A stretch of 64,000 nt of DNA from Balamuthia mandrillaris (GCA_031835245.1 JAVKOQ010000004.1:1-64000), one strand, 5' to 3'. Positions 36,292 through 46,745 are shown, numbered from the stretch's first letter. The notes: generated from the sequence alone by a model not told the origin. Numbers and translations: made by a program.

Positions 36292-38874
36292 TTATTTGTT
36301 GTAATCATTAATGTTTGCAAAGGTTTGTTCACTAATTTTTTGCACTTTTCAGTATCCAACATCAATTCTTTTGGATTTTCTTTTGTTTCTTTTTGTTTCT
36401 AATTTGACTCAAATTGTAGTTGCAATAAATAAAGAAGAAAATGTTCCAAATACAACACCTACAAACATTGCAAAGCTAAAGAGAATATCAATAGAATTGT
36501 AGAAAATCATCAACACAAAAATTGCAAAAATTGTTGATAATGAAGTCAGAATTGAACGTTTGATAGTTTCTTTAATAGCTTGTGTTGCTATTCTTTTTAT
36601 TCTTGCTTGATCACTTACTTCAGTATATGGTAATTCTCTAAATATTTCTTTGATTTTATCAAATATAACAATGATGTCATTGATTGAATAACCAATAATG
36701 GATAACAGCGCAACAACAATTGTAGGTGAGAGTTTTATGTGGAAAATTATAAAAATAAAGACAACCATTAAGACATTAAATAATAAAGAAACAATGATTG
36801 CTAAAGAGAAAGTTCATCTAAATCTTATAAAGGCAAAAGTAGTTACAAACACTATTGCAACAACAACTGATAAAATAGCATTTAAAACTAAACTTCTTGC
36901 TTCTTCATTTGAAATTGAATAAGTTATGAATTTTAAATTAGAAAATTTAGAAGATAAAGTTGTGTTTAAATTTTGAATAATTGAAGTAAGATCTTGTTGT
37001 GTTTTTATTTCAATATTAAAGACACTATTTTGTGCATCTAGTGGATGCATTACTATTTGTGAAGCATTGTTTTTAATTCCTTGACTTTCTAAGAATTTAA
37101 TTATTTCTTCACCTCGGGTTTTATCAATTAGATTATAAGTTGGATCTTGGTTTTCAATTAAAATATTTGTTCCACCACTAAATTCGATTGAAAGATTTAA
37201 GCCGCCAGCAACAGAATGATTAATACCAGCAAAGATAGCAAAAAGAAGCAGAGCTAGAATAAACATCACTAGCGGAATCCAACGTGTGTACTTATTAAGA
37301 GCTAAATAATCTGGTTTTTCTAAAATAGAAACATAACCTCTTTCATATTTTTTTACATATTTTGGTTTGATTCCTAATAAATAAACTCGCTTGTCAAAAA
37401 ATCCTGTTTTTAAAACAAGTGATGTCATTAATTTGGTAAAAAGCATAATTACTAATAAAGTAAAAATAATTGAAAAAATTAAAGTAATTGAGAAGCTTTT
37501 TATGTTTTTGGTTCCAAAAAAGAAGAGAATTATTCCAGCTATTAAAGTTGTAATATTCGAATCTAAAATCGTGCTTAGTGAAGATTTATTTGCATATGCA
37601 TTTGACTTATTAACCGTGTGGCCTGAATAAATTTTGCTTTTGAGAATCTCAAAATTAATAATGTTTGCATCCACATTCATGCCAATTCCGATTATTAAAG
37701 CGGCAATTGTAATTGGTGAATATTCTCCACGAACTACAGTGAAAAATAGTAAAGTTAGGAAGATATACAAAGCAAGTGAGATAGTAGAAAGAACACCTAA
37801 AAGTCCATAATTTACTATCATAAATAAAGAAATTACAACAATAGAAACTATAACAGCAATTCAAGCTGAAGTAAACGCTGAATCTGATTTAGTTTGTGAA
37901 ACAAAAGAAGCTGAAAGAAAATCGAGTTTGTAATTAGCTGTTCCAAAATTAATGTTTAGAGCTAATTGTTTAGCTTCAGCTGAAGAAAAATTACCATTTA
38001 TTACAAATGAAGAACCATTAAGAGCTTGTTGTACTCGTGCATCAGAAATCAAGTATTTTTTTGCATCAAATTGATATTGTTTTAAAACTGGTGAAGCAGG
38101 TTGATTATTTTGTAACGGCGCAGGTGTTGAATTTTCATTTACATGAATGAAATTAAAAATATTTTCTTTAGCATTTTTTCACTCATTTGGATATTGAGTT
38201 TTTGCTAAATTAATTAATCCTGAAATATTTGATCAAATTAAAATACGATTTTTACCAAAAGGTTTTTTGGAAATATAATCAGTTGCTTTTGATCATTCAA
38301 GTTCTGCATCTTTGTCTTTTAATTCAATTTGGACTTCATTTTGTGAAGGATTATTTGGATTTGGACGAGCTTGTGCTGATTCAGATTTAAAAGGAGGAGC
38401 TCAATTTATTTCACTTCCGTAATCTAAAGAACCATTAGTTACAAATTTACCATCGTAAAACAAAGGTTTATTTTCATCATCAGTAATTGTAAGTAAAGGT
38501 TTTGTAACAATTTCAGAAATAAAAGCATCTAGCTTTTTATTATCAGTTATATTATTTCTAGAAATTCTTATTCTTCCTTCTCCTTCAATAGAAACACTGG
38601 TTCCGTTAAGCCCGGAACCACCTGTTAATCTTGTAAAAATTTCTTCATCTGCTGTTCTTACTAAGCTTTGACTTGGTGCTTTGTTATCTAAAGTTTTAAC
38701 TTGAACTAAAACCTCTGCTCCACCACCGTATTCAATTGATTTGTTAATATTTTTGGAAATATATTGTTGACTTGTGAAAGAGATAACAAAAACAATAGTA
38801 AAAAAAGATAAAAAGGCAATAAATCACCTTTTTCAATTATTGAGAGTGAAGAGTTTCCTTAAAAAAGTTTTCAT
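36292..38874 (-). CDS. secDF: Protein translocase SecDF (fused)
   Basis: 860 codons encode SecD and SecF in one chain, as in many Firmicutes and mycoplasmas. It helps Sec-dependent export at the membrane by using the proton gradient. The N-terminal helix is followed by a large extracellular domain (about 40-310). The SecD membrane half contains GIGMNVDANIINFE, the conserved helix-4 motif. The SecF half repeats the pattern with a second extracellular segment (SIEFSGGTNI) and SIIGYSINDIIVIFDKIKE. About twelve helices in all. ATG 38872-38874; the Shine-Dalgarno is weak. The locus's own exported proteins would be clients. Confidence 0.95.
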
Positions 38875-38909
38875 AATTTTGTCTTTGCCATTGTTATAAA
38901 CGTTTTTAA

Positions 38910-38915
38910 ATTATA
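38910..38915 (-). promoter_or_regulatory. -10 element of the secDF operon
   Basis: Perfect TATAAT on the minus strand, about 36 bases before the secDF ATG. No good -35 seen. Confidence 0.45.
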
Positions 38916-39005
38916 CTAAAAACAGCCATTATTCCTAAGTATTTTAATTTTCTAAATCAAAATTATTCTACAAAAAGTAAAGAAATTTTTTAAAAAATTA
39001 AATGT

Positions 39006-39014
39006 TGTTATAAT
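39006..39014 (+). promoter_or_regulatory. Extended -10 of the 254-aa membrane protein gene
   Basis: TGTTATAAT, a TGN-extended -10, 26 bases upstream of ATG 39041. Confidence 0.55.
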
Positions 39015-39040
39015 TTTAAGATATTTCTAGAAAGGAAACA

Positions 39041-39805
39041 ATGATAAAAAGTAATTTTAAAAAAGACAAAATTTTCTTCTTATTTATAGGAATTTGAATT
39101 TTAATATCTACTTTAGTAGTTTTCATTATTGAAATCATTTATATCAAAGCAAGAGATCAATATATTAGACCAACGGGGATTGATTTTAGATATTTTTTTG
39201 GTCATTTCAGTCCTTTTATTTTTTTCACTTATCAATCAAACTTTATGTTGTGTGTAGCTTGTTTTCTTATTTATAGAAAATTTAGTTCTAAAATTCAACG
39301 ACTTTATTTTGCGTTTACTTCTTTAATTACCATTACATTTTTAGTTTATTGAGCTTTACTTTCATGAAATGGAAAAACTTGACAAAGTGCAGATACGGCT
39401 ATAAAATCCTTAATTACACATTTAATAAACCCTATTTTAGGTTTTATTGGTTTATTTTTAATTCGTAAATCCATTATTGTGGATAAAGCATTATTTTTAA
39501 GAAGTGCTTTTTATGTTTTTGGTTATTTTGTTTTTGCTTTAATTATTTACTTACTAAGTTATGGAAAATATCAAATAAAGACAGAAACCTCAACAGTTAC
39601 AATCTGAGATGGTGGCACAATATACTCATTTTTAAACTTCAAAAAACCTTTATTTTATAAAGATGGAAACATTGGAATAGTAGTTATTTTAGATATTGTA
39701 ATGTTTTTAATAGCTTTGTTTATTCCTTTTGTTTGTGCTTATTTTTGAAAATGAGTATTTAGAATACAAATGACACAAGAACCTTTTTTCAAAAAGAAAA
39801 AATAA
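39041..39805 (+). CDS. Multi-pass membrane protein, possibly Pr6Pr family
   Basis: 254 codons, ATG 39041 after AAAGGA. Six or seven hydrophobic helices are visible. The segment FFTYQSNFMLCVACFLIYRK resembles the FxTxQSN motif I associate with Pr6Pr (FAR-17a/AIG1-like) membrane proteins, which have six predicted helices and unknown function in mycoplasmas. It ends TAA 39803-39805, directly against the left arm of a terminator that has been split by the IS/island insertion. Family call is from memory and moderate. Confidence 0.6.
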
Positions 39806-39806
39806 G

Positions 39807-39826
39807 AAAAAATGTAGCAAATTGAG
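39807..39826. terminator. Left arm of a split bidirectional terminator
   Basis: AAAAAATGTAGCAAATTGAG starts two bases after the Pr6Pr-like stop codon and is complementary at 19 of 20 positions to 53667-53686. IS copy 1 begins three bases later. The two arms now lie 13.8 kb apart. Confidence 0.75.
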
Positions 39827-39830
39827 CAGA

Positions 39831-39865
39831 TCCCCTTTTCCTAGAAAAATAGAAAAGGGGATTTT
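39831..39865 (+). terminator. Hairpin terminator built into the IS left end
   Basis: TCCCCTTTTC and GAAAAGGGGA pair around a short loop and are followed by TTTTTT, immediately before the transposase ATG (39868). It would block transcription entering the element from outside. The same structure is at 52122-52158 in copy 2. Confidence 0.7.
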
Positions 39866-39867
39866 TT

Positions 39868-40932
39868 ATGAAATATTCATTAGAATTTAAATTAGAATGT
39901 GTAAAAAAATACAAAAAAGGAATTGAAATTAAAAAGCCTGATTTTGCTAATACAAGTCAGAAAAATTTTTTAAATCAAGTAAATTTTTGAGAAAAAATTT
40001 ATGACAAATTAGGAGTTGAAGGTCTTAAGAAAAAACCACGAAATAAAAAGTGAACTATAGATCAAAGATTAAACATAGTTAAAAGATTTTTAGCTGGTGA
40101 ACCAATTGTTAAAATTTCACTTGAAAATAATCTTAATCCAAGTCTAATATCTTTTTGAGCGAAAAAATATTTAGAATCGGGAATTAGTGGTTTAGAATTA
40201 AACAAAGGAAGACCAATAATGAAATCTAAGATTAATAATAATAAATCTACAAAAGTATCAAACAATTCCGATAGTCAAAATCAATCAAATTCTTCATTAT
40301 CTGTATATGAAGAACTTAAACTTCTTAGAGAAGAAAATAAACTTTTAAAAAAGGAAAATGAAGTTCTAAAAAAGTGAAAAGCCTTGGTAGAGATCTTTGA
40401 CTCAAGTCAACCAAGGCAAGAGAAAATAAAAAAAATTTATAATAGAGTAAAAGCTGATAAAAACCTGCGATTAACTCAAGTATTAAAAGAGTTTTCTATT
40501 CCTATATCTACTTTTTATTATGAATTCAAAAAAGAAGATTTTGACAAGAAAAATGAAGAAATTATAAGTCAAATGAAGCTTATTTTTGAAGAAAATAAAG
40601 CAAGATATGGAAAAAGAAGAATAAAAGCTGAACTTAATAATAGAGACTATAAAATTGGATTTAAAAAAGTTCGCAGATTAATGGAAAAATTCAATCTCAA
40701 AGCAATTTGTCCTAGAAAAAAATACAAATCTTACAAAGGAACAGTTGGCAAAATTGCAGACAATATTTTAAATAGAAATTTTGTTGCTACTCAACCAAAT
40801 CAAAAATGAACTACAGATGTAACTGAATTTAGCGGACCATTTGGAAAAGCATATTTATCGCCAATTTTAGATATGTTTAATGGCGAAGTTATTGCTTGAG
40901 ATTTGTCTACAAGCGCTAATCCAGCAAATTAG
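39868..40932 (+). pseudogene. IS3-type transposase, copy 1, frame broken
   Basis: Starts MKYSLEFKLECVKKYKKG, a helix-turn-helix orfA-type region (1-120), then a leucine-zipper-like stretch (LKLLREENKLLKKENEVLKK, about 150-170). An HTH_21-like segment and the start of the DDE domain follow (KWTTDVTEF with the first Asp). orfA and orfB are in one frame here. Compared with copy 2, two bases are missing near 40920, giving TAG at 40930-40932. A further one-base insertion lies near 40961. The rest of the catalytic domain (FHSDQGWQYQH, second Asp; NSIIESFFGTLKRE, Glu) is still readable in another frame to 41291. Confidence 0.85.
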
Positions 40933-41361
40933 AAAAATGCTTCAAAGAGCTTTTTTCAAAGCACAAAAATCTTGAGGGTTTAATTTTTCACAGTGATCAA
41001 GGTTGACAATATCAACATAAACAATTTTCAGAAAAATTAAAACAAAAAGGAATAACTCAGTCCATGTCTCGAAAAGGAAATTGTTTAGATAATAGCATTA
41101 TTGAATCATTTTTTGGGACATTAAAAAGAGAATGTTTTTATGGTCGCGAAAAAGAATTTTTAACTTTTAAACAATTTCACAAAGCAATTGCAAATTATAT
41201 TTATTATTACAATTACAAACGAATTAAAGATAAAATAAAATGAATGTCTCCCATTAAATTTAGGGAAACATTCATTTCAAATTATAATTAATTAAAACAC
41301 TCAAAAATTTTTTCAAGAAAAGGGGATATGTTCATTTTTTTTGTTTGTGTTTTTTAAAATC

Positions 41362-41376
41362 TTTTTTTTTTTTTTT
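41362..41376. repeat. T15 homopolymer
   Basis: Fifteen T in a row between IS copy 1 and the small membrane protein gene, about 190 bases before its ATG. The only other homopolymer of this length I saw is the A15 before the giant operon. Confidence 0.75.
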
Positions 41377-41482
41377 GAAATAAATTTATTAAATAATTAA
41401 TCACTTACATAAAAATTAAATAATTCTTTTAAAGTATATTGTTTTTTTGTAATTTACATTTATTAACTATTTTATAAATTAC

Positions 41483-41506
41483 TTGGAATATATATATATA
41501 TATAAT
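41483..41506 (+). promoter_or_regulatory. Promoter with a TA-repeat spacer
   Basis: TTGGAA (41483-41488) and TATAAT (41501-41506) are separated by a spacer that is entirely TA dinucleotides. The run is (TA)8 from 41489 to 41504, including the first four bases of the -10. With eight units the spacer is only 12 bases, well below the optimum of about 17. Two or three extra units would bring it into the active range. Confidence 0.5.
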
Positions 41507-41568
41507 TACTAAGAAGTATTTTCTATACCAAATAGAAAAAACTTAAAAAAATCAAAAGGAGAAAAATT

Positions 41569-41805
41569 ATGGAACCAATTTTTGCACAACCACATTATGC
41601 AAATGCAATTGGTGGAATTGCTATTGTATATTTATTATTAGTAATTTTTACTTTTATATGCTTTGTAGTTCTTGTTATATCAATTATTAAATTTCTAATT
41701 ACTACTACAAGTTATAAAAAATTTCAAATTTTAGTGCTTAAAAAAGAACATCCTGATCTTGCAGAAGAATTTGAAAATCCACAATCAAAAAATCTTAGAC
41801 ATTAA
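41569..41805 (+). CDS. Small single-pass membrane protein (78 aa)
   Basis: ATG 41569 behind a good AAAGGAG. Residues 1-18 (MEPIFAQPHYANAIGG) are probably outside. One long hydrophobic segment of about 32 residues (roughly 14-45) could be one helix or a tight hairpin. A charged tail rich in K/E follows, with KKEHPDLAEEFENPQ. Not recognised. It is the only plus-strand gene in the island and sits behind the TA-repeat promoter; a terminator at 41852-41888 follows. Confidence 0.75.
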   Translation: MEPIFAQPHYANAIGGIAIVYLLLVIFTFICFVVLVISIIKFLITTTSYKKFQILVLKKEHPDLAEEFENPQSKNLRH

Positions 41806-41851
41806 CAAGACACATCAAATAAAAAGATTAATAAAAATTCATGAATTAATT

Positions 41852-41888
41852 AAAAAACCTTTTATTATTTTTTAATAAGAGGTTTTTT
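41852..41888 (+). terminator. Terminator after the 78-aa gene
   Basis: AAAAAACCT and AGGTTTTTT pair around an AT-rich loop. The arms are flanked by A- and T-runs, so it may also act leftward. Confidence 0.75.
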
Positions 41889-41991
41889 AATCTTCATTAT
41901 TATTAAATCCTAGATAAGTCAAAAATGCTATTTTAAATAATTGGTTTTCTAACTCTGCATCAGAAATAGAAAAATCTATAATAATGAGCAT
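41887..41991 (-). pseudogene. 3' remnant of an unrecognised gene
   Basis: A 34-codon frame ends in TAA 41887-41889 and contains the peptide SDAELENQLFKIAFLTYLGF, which looks like real protein sequence. The only ATG (41989-41991) lies inside the palindrome at 41984-42036, and no Shine-Dalgarno precedes it. The most likely reading is the tail of a longer gene cut off by an IS-type insertion. I cannot name the parent gene. Confidence 0.45.
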
Positions 41992-42036
41992 TTCCCCTTT
42001 TCTTAGAAAAATAGAAAAGGGGAAATGCTCATTTTG
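41984..42036. repeat. Long perfect palindrome containing an IS-end hairpin
   Basis: The outer arms AATGAGCATTT and AAATGCTCATT enclose the IS left-end hairpin (CCCCTTTTCTTAG ... ATAGAAAAGGGG, one base different from the IS copies), with no transposase. It looks like a solo IS end set in the loop of a terminator. It would terminate both the minus-strand lipoprotein operon and any plus-strand readthrough. Confidence 0.75.
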
Positions 42037-42126
42037 AAGGATTTTTTTTATTAAAACTTACGATTTGCAGTTGTATTTAATCAGTTGTAAATACTTAATA
42101 ATACTTTTAAAAATTAAATAATTTTT

Positions 42127-42999
42127 TTATATTTTCCCTAAATCTTTCATTACTTTTTCTATATCAGTTTCTTGAAATAATGTAATTTGCTCTTCTTTTT
42201 TAATGGCAATAACACTGATTTGAGCTCCTTTGTTATTTTCGATTCTAGCAATTAAATTATTGCTATTGCTATTTACAAAATATAGTTTTTTAAATTTTTC
42301 AAAATCTAAATATCACTGACCCATATTAGAAGAATAAAGGTTAAAAAAGCTTAAATTAAGTTTTTCTACTGCTAAATATAAATTATATTTTGACAATATA
42401 TTTTCAATGCTTTGATTTTCAAAGAATTTATTTATATATTTTTCTAATACTGGCTTTAAGACATTAGAATCTAGTTTATTAAATTCATTTACATTTGTTA
42501 ATGTAAAAGTTTTAAATTTATTTTGAGCAAAAAAATTATCAAATTTTTGTCCATTTTCTTTTATTGAATTGTTGTTTATAGTTGAATCAGCAACAAATTC
42601 TTTTACATTTGAATTTAATTTATCACTACTTTTTAAAGTGTCTTTAAAAATTCAATATGAATTCATAAAATATTTTTTTTGATATTCTGCAAAGTTGTCT
42701 TCGCTTTTTTTAAGAAAGAAATTATTGAAATAATTTCTTAAAAATGATTGTTGATAAGTTTTGGTTTTTAATAAATTTAAATCTATTTTATATTTTTGCT
42801 CTTGCGGAAAACGATTTCACAAGAATAAAGCTACACTACTCATCGAAATTGTAAATAGTATCAAATAAGCTCATAAAACTAACAGTGAGATTTTGATAGG
42901 TTTTGTTATTTTAGTTCTTTTTTCTTGGCTAATATCATTAGCAAATCAAGAAAACTTTAATTTTCATTTGTTTTTTTGTCTCAAGGTAGCCCCTTCCAT
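42127..42999 (-). CDS. Aromatic-motif membrane protein, operon 1, fourth gene
   Basis: Up to 290 codons, same fold family as the next three genes but divergent. One N-terminal helix at about 45-68 (ISLLVLWAYLILFTISMSSV) and no lipobox Cys. The shared core is present: NFAEYQKKYFMNSYW, the LKPVLEKYINKFFENQSIENIL stretch, and a reduced aromatic motif MGQWYLDFEK. Start uncertain: ATG 42997-42999 overlaps the upstream gene by 43 bases with a poor Shine-Dalgarno. TTG 42982-42984 has GGAAGGGG five bases ahead and may be the true start. TAA 42127-42129. Probable surface protein; function unknown. Confidence 0.7.
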
Positions 43000-43748
43000 T
43001 CTTGTAAAAGAGTTTTTCAATCTGTTTCATTATTAAAGACAATATTGTCTTCTTTTTTAAAGGCTATTATACTTATAGTTGCACCATTATTGGTATCGCT
43101 TGATTCTTGCAGTCATGGATAATAATTTACAAAATATAATTTTTTATCTTTAAGAAAATCTAGATTCCATCAACCCATTCTAGAAGAGCTTAATGTGAAA
43201 TTCGAGAAAGAGCTATTCTTTACAAAATAATATAAGTTATACGTTTGTAGTACTTGCTCTACACTTTGATTAGGAAAAAATTTTGTTAAATATTTTTCAA
43301 ATACAGGTTTTACAATGTTCGAATCTAAATTATCAAACTCTGTTTCTAAAGTTAATGTACGAGGGATTTCTTTATTTTTGTTAAAAAAATCTGAATATTT
43401 ATCTATGTTTTCTTGAATTTTATTTTTTTCTTCATCTGTATTGGATTTTGTTTTTTGGATGTGAGAATCAAGTTGGTCACTACTTTCTAAAGTATCTTGA
43501 TTAACTCAATAAGTACTCATGAAATATTCTTTTTGATATTTATTAAAATTATTTTGAATTTTTTTAAATATAAATTCATTAAATGAATTTTTTAAATAGA
43601 TTAACTGTTTTTCTTCTTCATCTGATAGATTAACATAGTTGGGTTGATCAAGTTTATAATATAAACTTAAATAATAAATGGAAACAGCAGATATAGAAAC
43701 AGAAATAATTGTTGATAAAAGTAATAAAATTTTCTTCGTTTTAGACAT
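42957..43748 (-). CDS. Aromatic-motif membrane protein, operon 1, third gene
   Basis: 263 codons, ATG 43746-43748 behind AAAGGA. N-terminal helix (about 8-30, ILLLLSTIISVSISAVSIYY) without lipobox Cys. The family core follows: NNFNKYQKEYFMSTYW, DSNIVKPVFEKYLTKFFPNQ, YNLYYFVKNS, then the aromatic motif RMGWWNLDFLKDKKLYFVN and an ending with ISIIAFKKE. All motif Trp are TGA codons. It lies 191 bases after the lipoprotein gene and overlaps the next. I recall mycoplasma annotation calling such proteins aromatic motif membrane proteins. Role unknown; operon partner of an S8 protease. Confidence 0.75.
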
Positions 43749-43939
43749 ATTTTAATCCTTTCTTACAGTGTACAAATTTTTTTAATTTATTGAAAAAATA
43801 TATTTAAATTTGCATTTTCCTTCATTTTTAAAGCAAATTAGTAAATCTGGAATTGTAATATTTCAAACAAATTGACTTACTACTAAATTTATTTTTTAAA
43901 TTTTTAATTCTAGCTAATTTAGAAAATACGAAATTATAT

Positions 43940-44677
43940 TTAAATCAATTTCATAATGGTATCTATGTTGCTACTTTCAAAAAATTCTATATTTTCAGAT
44001 TTTTTAAAAGCAACAATATTAATTTGTGCGCCTGTATATGGAACCATAGTATGAACTATGGGACGTTGTGGAGGCTCTATAAAATATAGCTTATTGAATT
44101 TTAATGAATCAAATCATCATCAACCTAAATCTGTTTTTGAAAGACCAAATGAATATATTTCACTTTCTTTTACAAAATAATATAAATTATATTGATCAAA
44201 AATTTGTTCTATATTTTGATTAGGAAAAAATTTACTTAAATAATTTTTAAAAATAGGTTTTAAAATATTTGAATCTAAATTTTCAAATTCTTCTTTGGTT
44301 TTTAGTGTGTTATTAGTAGCCTTATTTGTTTTAAAATAATTATCAAATTTTTGTTGATTTTCATTTTGAATTCTTTGTTCATTTTCACTTAAATTTGATT
44401 TAGAGTAAAATTCGGATGGAAATGGTTGCTCAACTTTATCTAAATATTTCAGCGTTTCTCTATGAAGTCAATATGAATTCATAAAATATTTTCTTTGATA
44501 TTCTTCAAAATTATCATTAATTTTTTTTACTACATTATTATCAAAAAAATTATCTTTTTCTTGGTTTAAAAACTCTTTATTTTTGCATGCTAAAGTAAAC
44601 AATCCTATTGTTGGAATTAAGACAACACTTGATAAAATTTTGCGAATTTGCAAAGATATTTTCCTCTTTTTATTCAT
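43940..44677 (-). CDS. Aromatic-motif lipoprotein, operon 1, second gene
   Basis: 245 codons. Signal peptide ends in a lipobox, GLFTLAC (Cys about 31), so it is a predicted surface lipoprotein processed by LspA, encoded 9 kb away. Core: NFEEYQRKYFMNSYWLHRETLK, DSNILKPIFKNYLSKFFPNQ, DQYNLYYFV, then DLGWWWFDSLKFNKLYFIE, a stretch of three Trp and one Phe, and QINIVAFKKSENIEFF. Its ATG (44675-44677) comes one base after the protease stop (TAA-t-ATG) with AAGGA inside the protease end, so the two are translationally coupled. Confidence 0.82.
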
Positions 44678-44678
44678 A

Positions 44679-46658
44679 TTAGTTTTCCTTAAATACAGTA
44701 TGTGTCATTGCAATAGAATCATCTACTGAATTTTCAAATAAAGAACTTTTGTATTTTTTAACTATATATCTATAAATTCCAGAATCTTGAACTTTAAATT
44801 TAATTAATTCTACATTACTGTTGATACTTAATGATGAACTTACACTTTGTCAATATCCTCTACTATCTAATTTTTCTAATACTAAATCATAGTCAGTGAA
44901 TAAAGTTTGATTTTGACGTTTTTTAGTTTCTTGAAGTTTCAATCTATTTTCGTTTATATGTTTACTTTTTCAATCACTTAGTTTTAGTTCATAATCAATT
45001 CCCTGAGCAGTTTGTTTTGCAAGTGCTCATGTTGGAAATAATCATTCTCATCAATTTGGATGTTGTAATTCTGGTTTATTCTCGTTTTCTTTTAGCAATC
45101 CTGAGTTAAACATTCAACTAAGTGCTATATTTATTTGTTCTCCAGCTTGTAAATTTAAATGTGAGCTTTCGAATATGACGCCATCCACATCGGATTTAAT
45201 AACAGATTTAGTATTAATATTTCAAGCTGCTTCTTGCATTTTTTCAACATCTATTAAACCTGCTCCATAAGTTGAATCAAAACCATTTCCCTTTTTATTT
45301 AAATTTTTGTATTTAGGTAAATGTGCAGAGGCAGCTAGAATAGACATTGCAGATGGTACTCTAAATTGATCATTATTTAATCAAGAAAATTTATCAAAAA
45401 TATATGAAATAGCACCAGTAACTACAGGAGCAGCAAAACTAGTACCTCTGATTTCACCATTATTCTCTAAGAGTATCTCCCCTGGTGCAACAACTAAAGG
45501 TTTAGGTAAGCTTAAATGGTTAGACTCCAGTTCTCTGTTAGAAAAGTTCGAAATTTCAATGTCATTTAAAAAAGAGTTTTCTCTATATTTTGTTGATCCG
45601 ACAGAAATTGCATTATATGCTAATTGAGTGCTGTCAATTCATTTGCCTTTTTTATTTTGTTTGTTATGACCATTTCCAGCAGCGAAAACATTAACTACAC
45701 CATATTTTCTTGAAATATAGTCTATGAAAAAACTATCATCATTATAAGGGAGAGAGTGATCAGCAGTGGGTCCATAACTATGGTTAATAAACTTTACATT
45801 ATTTTTTAAAACCAATCATTCAAGAGCGTTTTGTCAATTAAAGTTATTAGAACTAAAACTTGTGAAATAAATTTGTCCATTTGAATTTATTCCGTTTTTA
45901 CCTGCTGCAACCATTGATACATCAGTCCCATGTGTATCATTTAAATTTTCTGGAGTAAATAATTTAACTTCAGGTGTATGTACAAATTTATAATTTCTTT
46001 GTAATTGAGTTGTACCTACTTCTAAAATTCCTATTTTTGAACCTTTTCTGTGATATTTAAAAAATTCTGTTTGCTTTTCAGGATTTAAATTTATTTCTTT
46101 TAAAAGTAGTTTTTTATTAATGTCTGAAAATCTAGAAATATAATAGCCATTATGTTCATTTTGGGAAACTACATCATTATTTTTGATAATAACTTTTTTA
46201 TAAAAAACAATTCTTTTTACAAAATCTAATGTATCTACATATTTGATAAATTCTTTAGATTTTTCTACATCATTAAAGTAAAATCAAACAATAGGTAGCA
46301 TTGCACTAGTTTGAATTTTTCAATTTATGTTTTTGTTTTTAAAGCCTCTTTTTATTTTATTTAGAAGAGAATCTATTCTTTCATCTAAATTTCCTTTTTC
46401 ATTAAAAACATCTAAATATAGTTTTAATTCAATTGTATCAGATACCTTGTCTGATAATTTTTTTCCATCAGTAGATTTGGAACTTAGAATTTTCCAATCA
46501 TTAACTACAATTTTTTTACTTGCAAAATTTATTGTTGCTAATTTTTCATTACTAATTAAGTTTTTATTTTGATTAAATGAAAAAATAGGTATAAAAACTA
46601 ACGAAGTTATTGTACCTATCGCAAATGAAAGTTTAAAAAATTTTTTAATTTTGGTCAT
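44679..46658 (-). CDS. S8 (subtilisin-like) serine protease, operon 1, first gene
   Basis: 659 codons, ATG 46656-46658 behind AGGAG. N-terminal signal or anchor (about 8-27), no lipobox, so secreted or membrane-tethered outside. A prodomain-like region (about 40-190) leads into the catalytic domain: KIGILEVG (the usual Asp is Glu, about 213), HGTDVSMVAAGKNG (His about 243), VVNVFAAGNGHN (oxyanion Asn about 329) and RGTSFAAPVVTGA (Ser about 407). A C-terminal domain of about 180 residues (WWEWLFPTWALAKQTAQGIDY onward) may be beta-rich. It is paralogous to the protease at 49839-51833. Target unknown; host proteins or neighbouring lipoproteins are possible. Activity with Glu in the triad is uncertain. 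Confidence 0.87.
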
Positions 46659-46690
46659 ATATTTCTCCTGTTATTAATTTTTTATTAAAT

Positions 46691-46745
46691 AAAAACAAAA
46701 TATATAAAGAAAATTCAAATTATTTTAAATTAAAGGTATATAGAT
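46691..46745 (-). promoter_or_regulatory. Conserved upstream block of S8 operon 1
   Basis: This stretch, including AAAATAATTTGAAT and TTTTCTTTATATATTTTG on the minus strand, is also found upstream of the second S8 gene (51866-51935). TATATATTTTG could be the -10 region. Conservation of non-coding sequence argues for a shared promoter or regulator. Confidence 0.45.

Larger units (their letters stand above)
39830..41327 (+). mobile_element. IS3-family (IS150-like) insertion sequence, copy 1
   Basis: About 1.5 kb. Ends are imperfect inverted repeats: ATCCCCTTTTCC on the left, GAAAAGGGGAT on the right. It carries a single-chain orfA-orfB transposase gene. It is 90% or more identical by eye to copy 2 at 52121-53663, in the same orientation. 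No matching target duplication is seen at its two ends; each end abuts a different flank, which suggests recombination between copies. The element is broken, so it is probably immobile unless helped in trans. Confidence 0.88.

Noticed and set aside
34947-36300. T-box or other riboswitch before hisS or aspS
   Set aside because: Spacers between these genes are only 12-16 bases, and no leader structure can fit.
39868-40400. Programmed frameshift between orfA and orfB of the IS
   Set aside because: In copy 1 both parts are in one frame once TGA is read as Trp; the A-run difference in copy 2 looks like simple decay.
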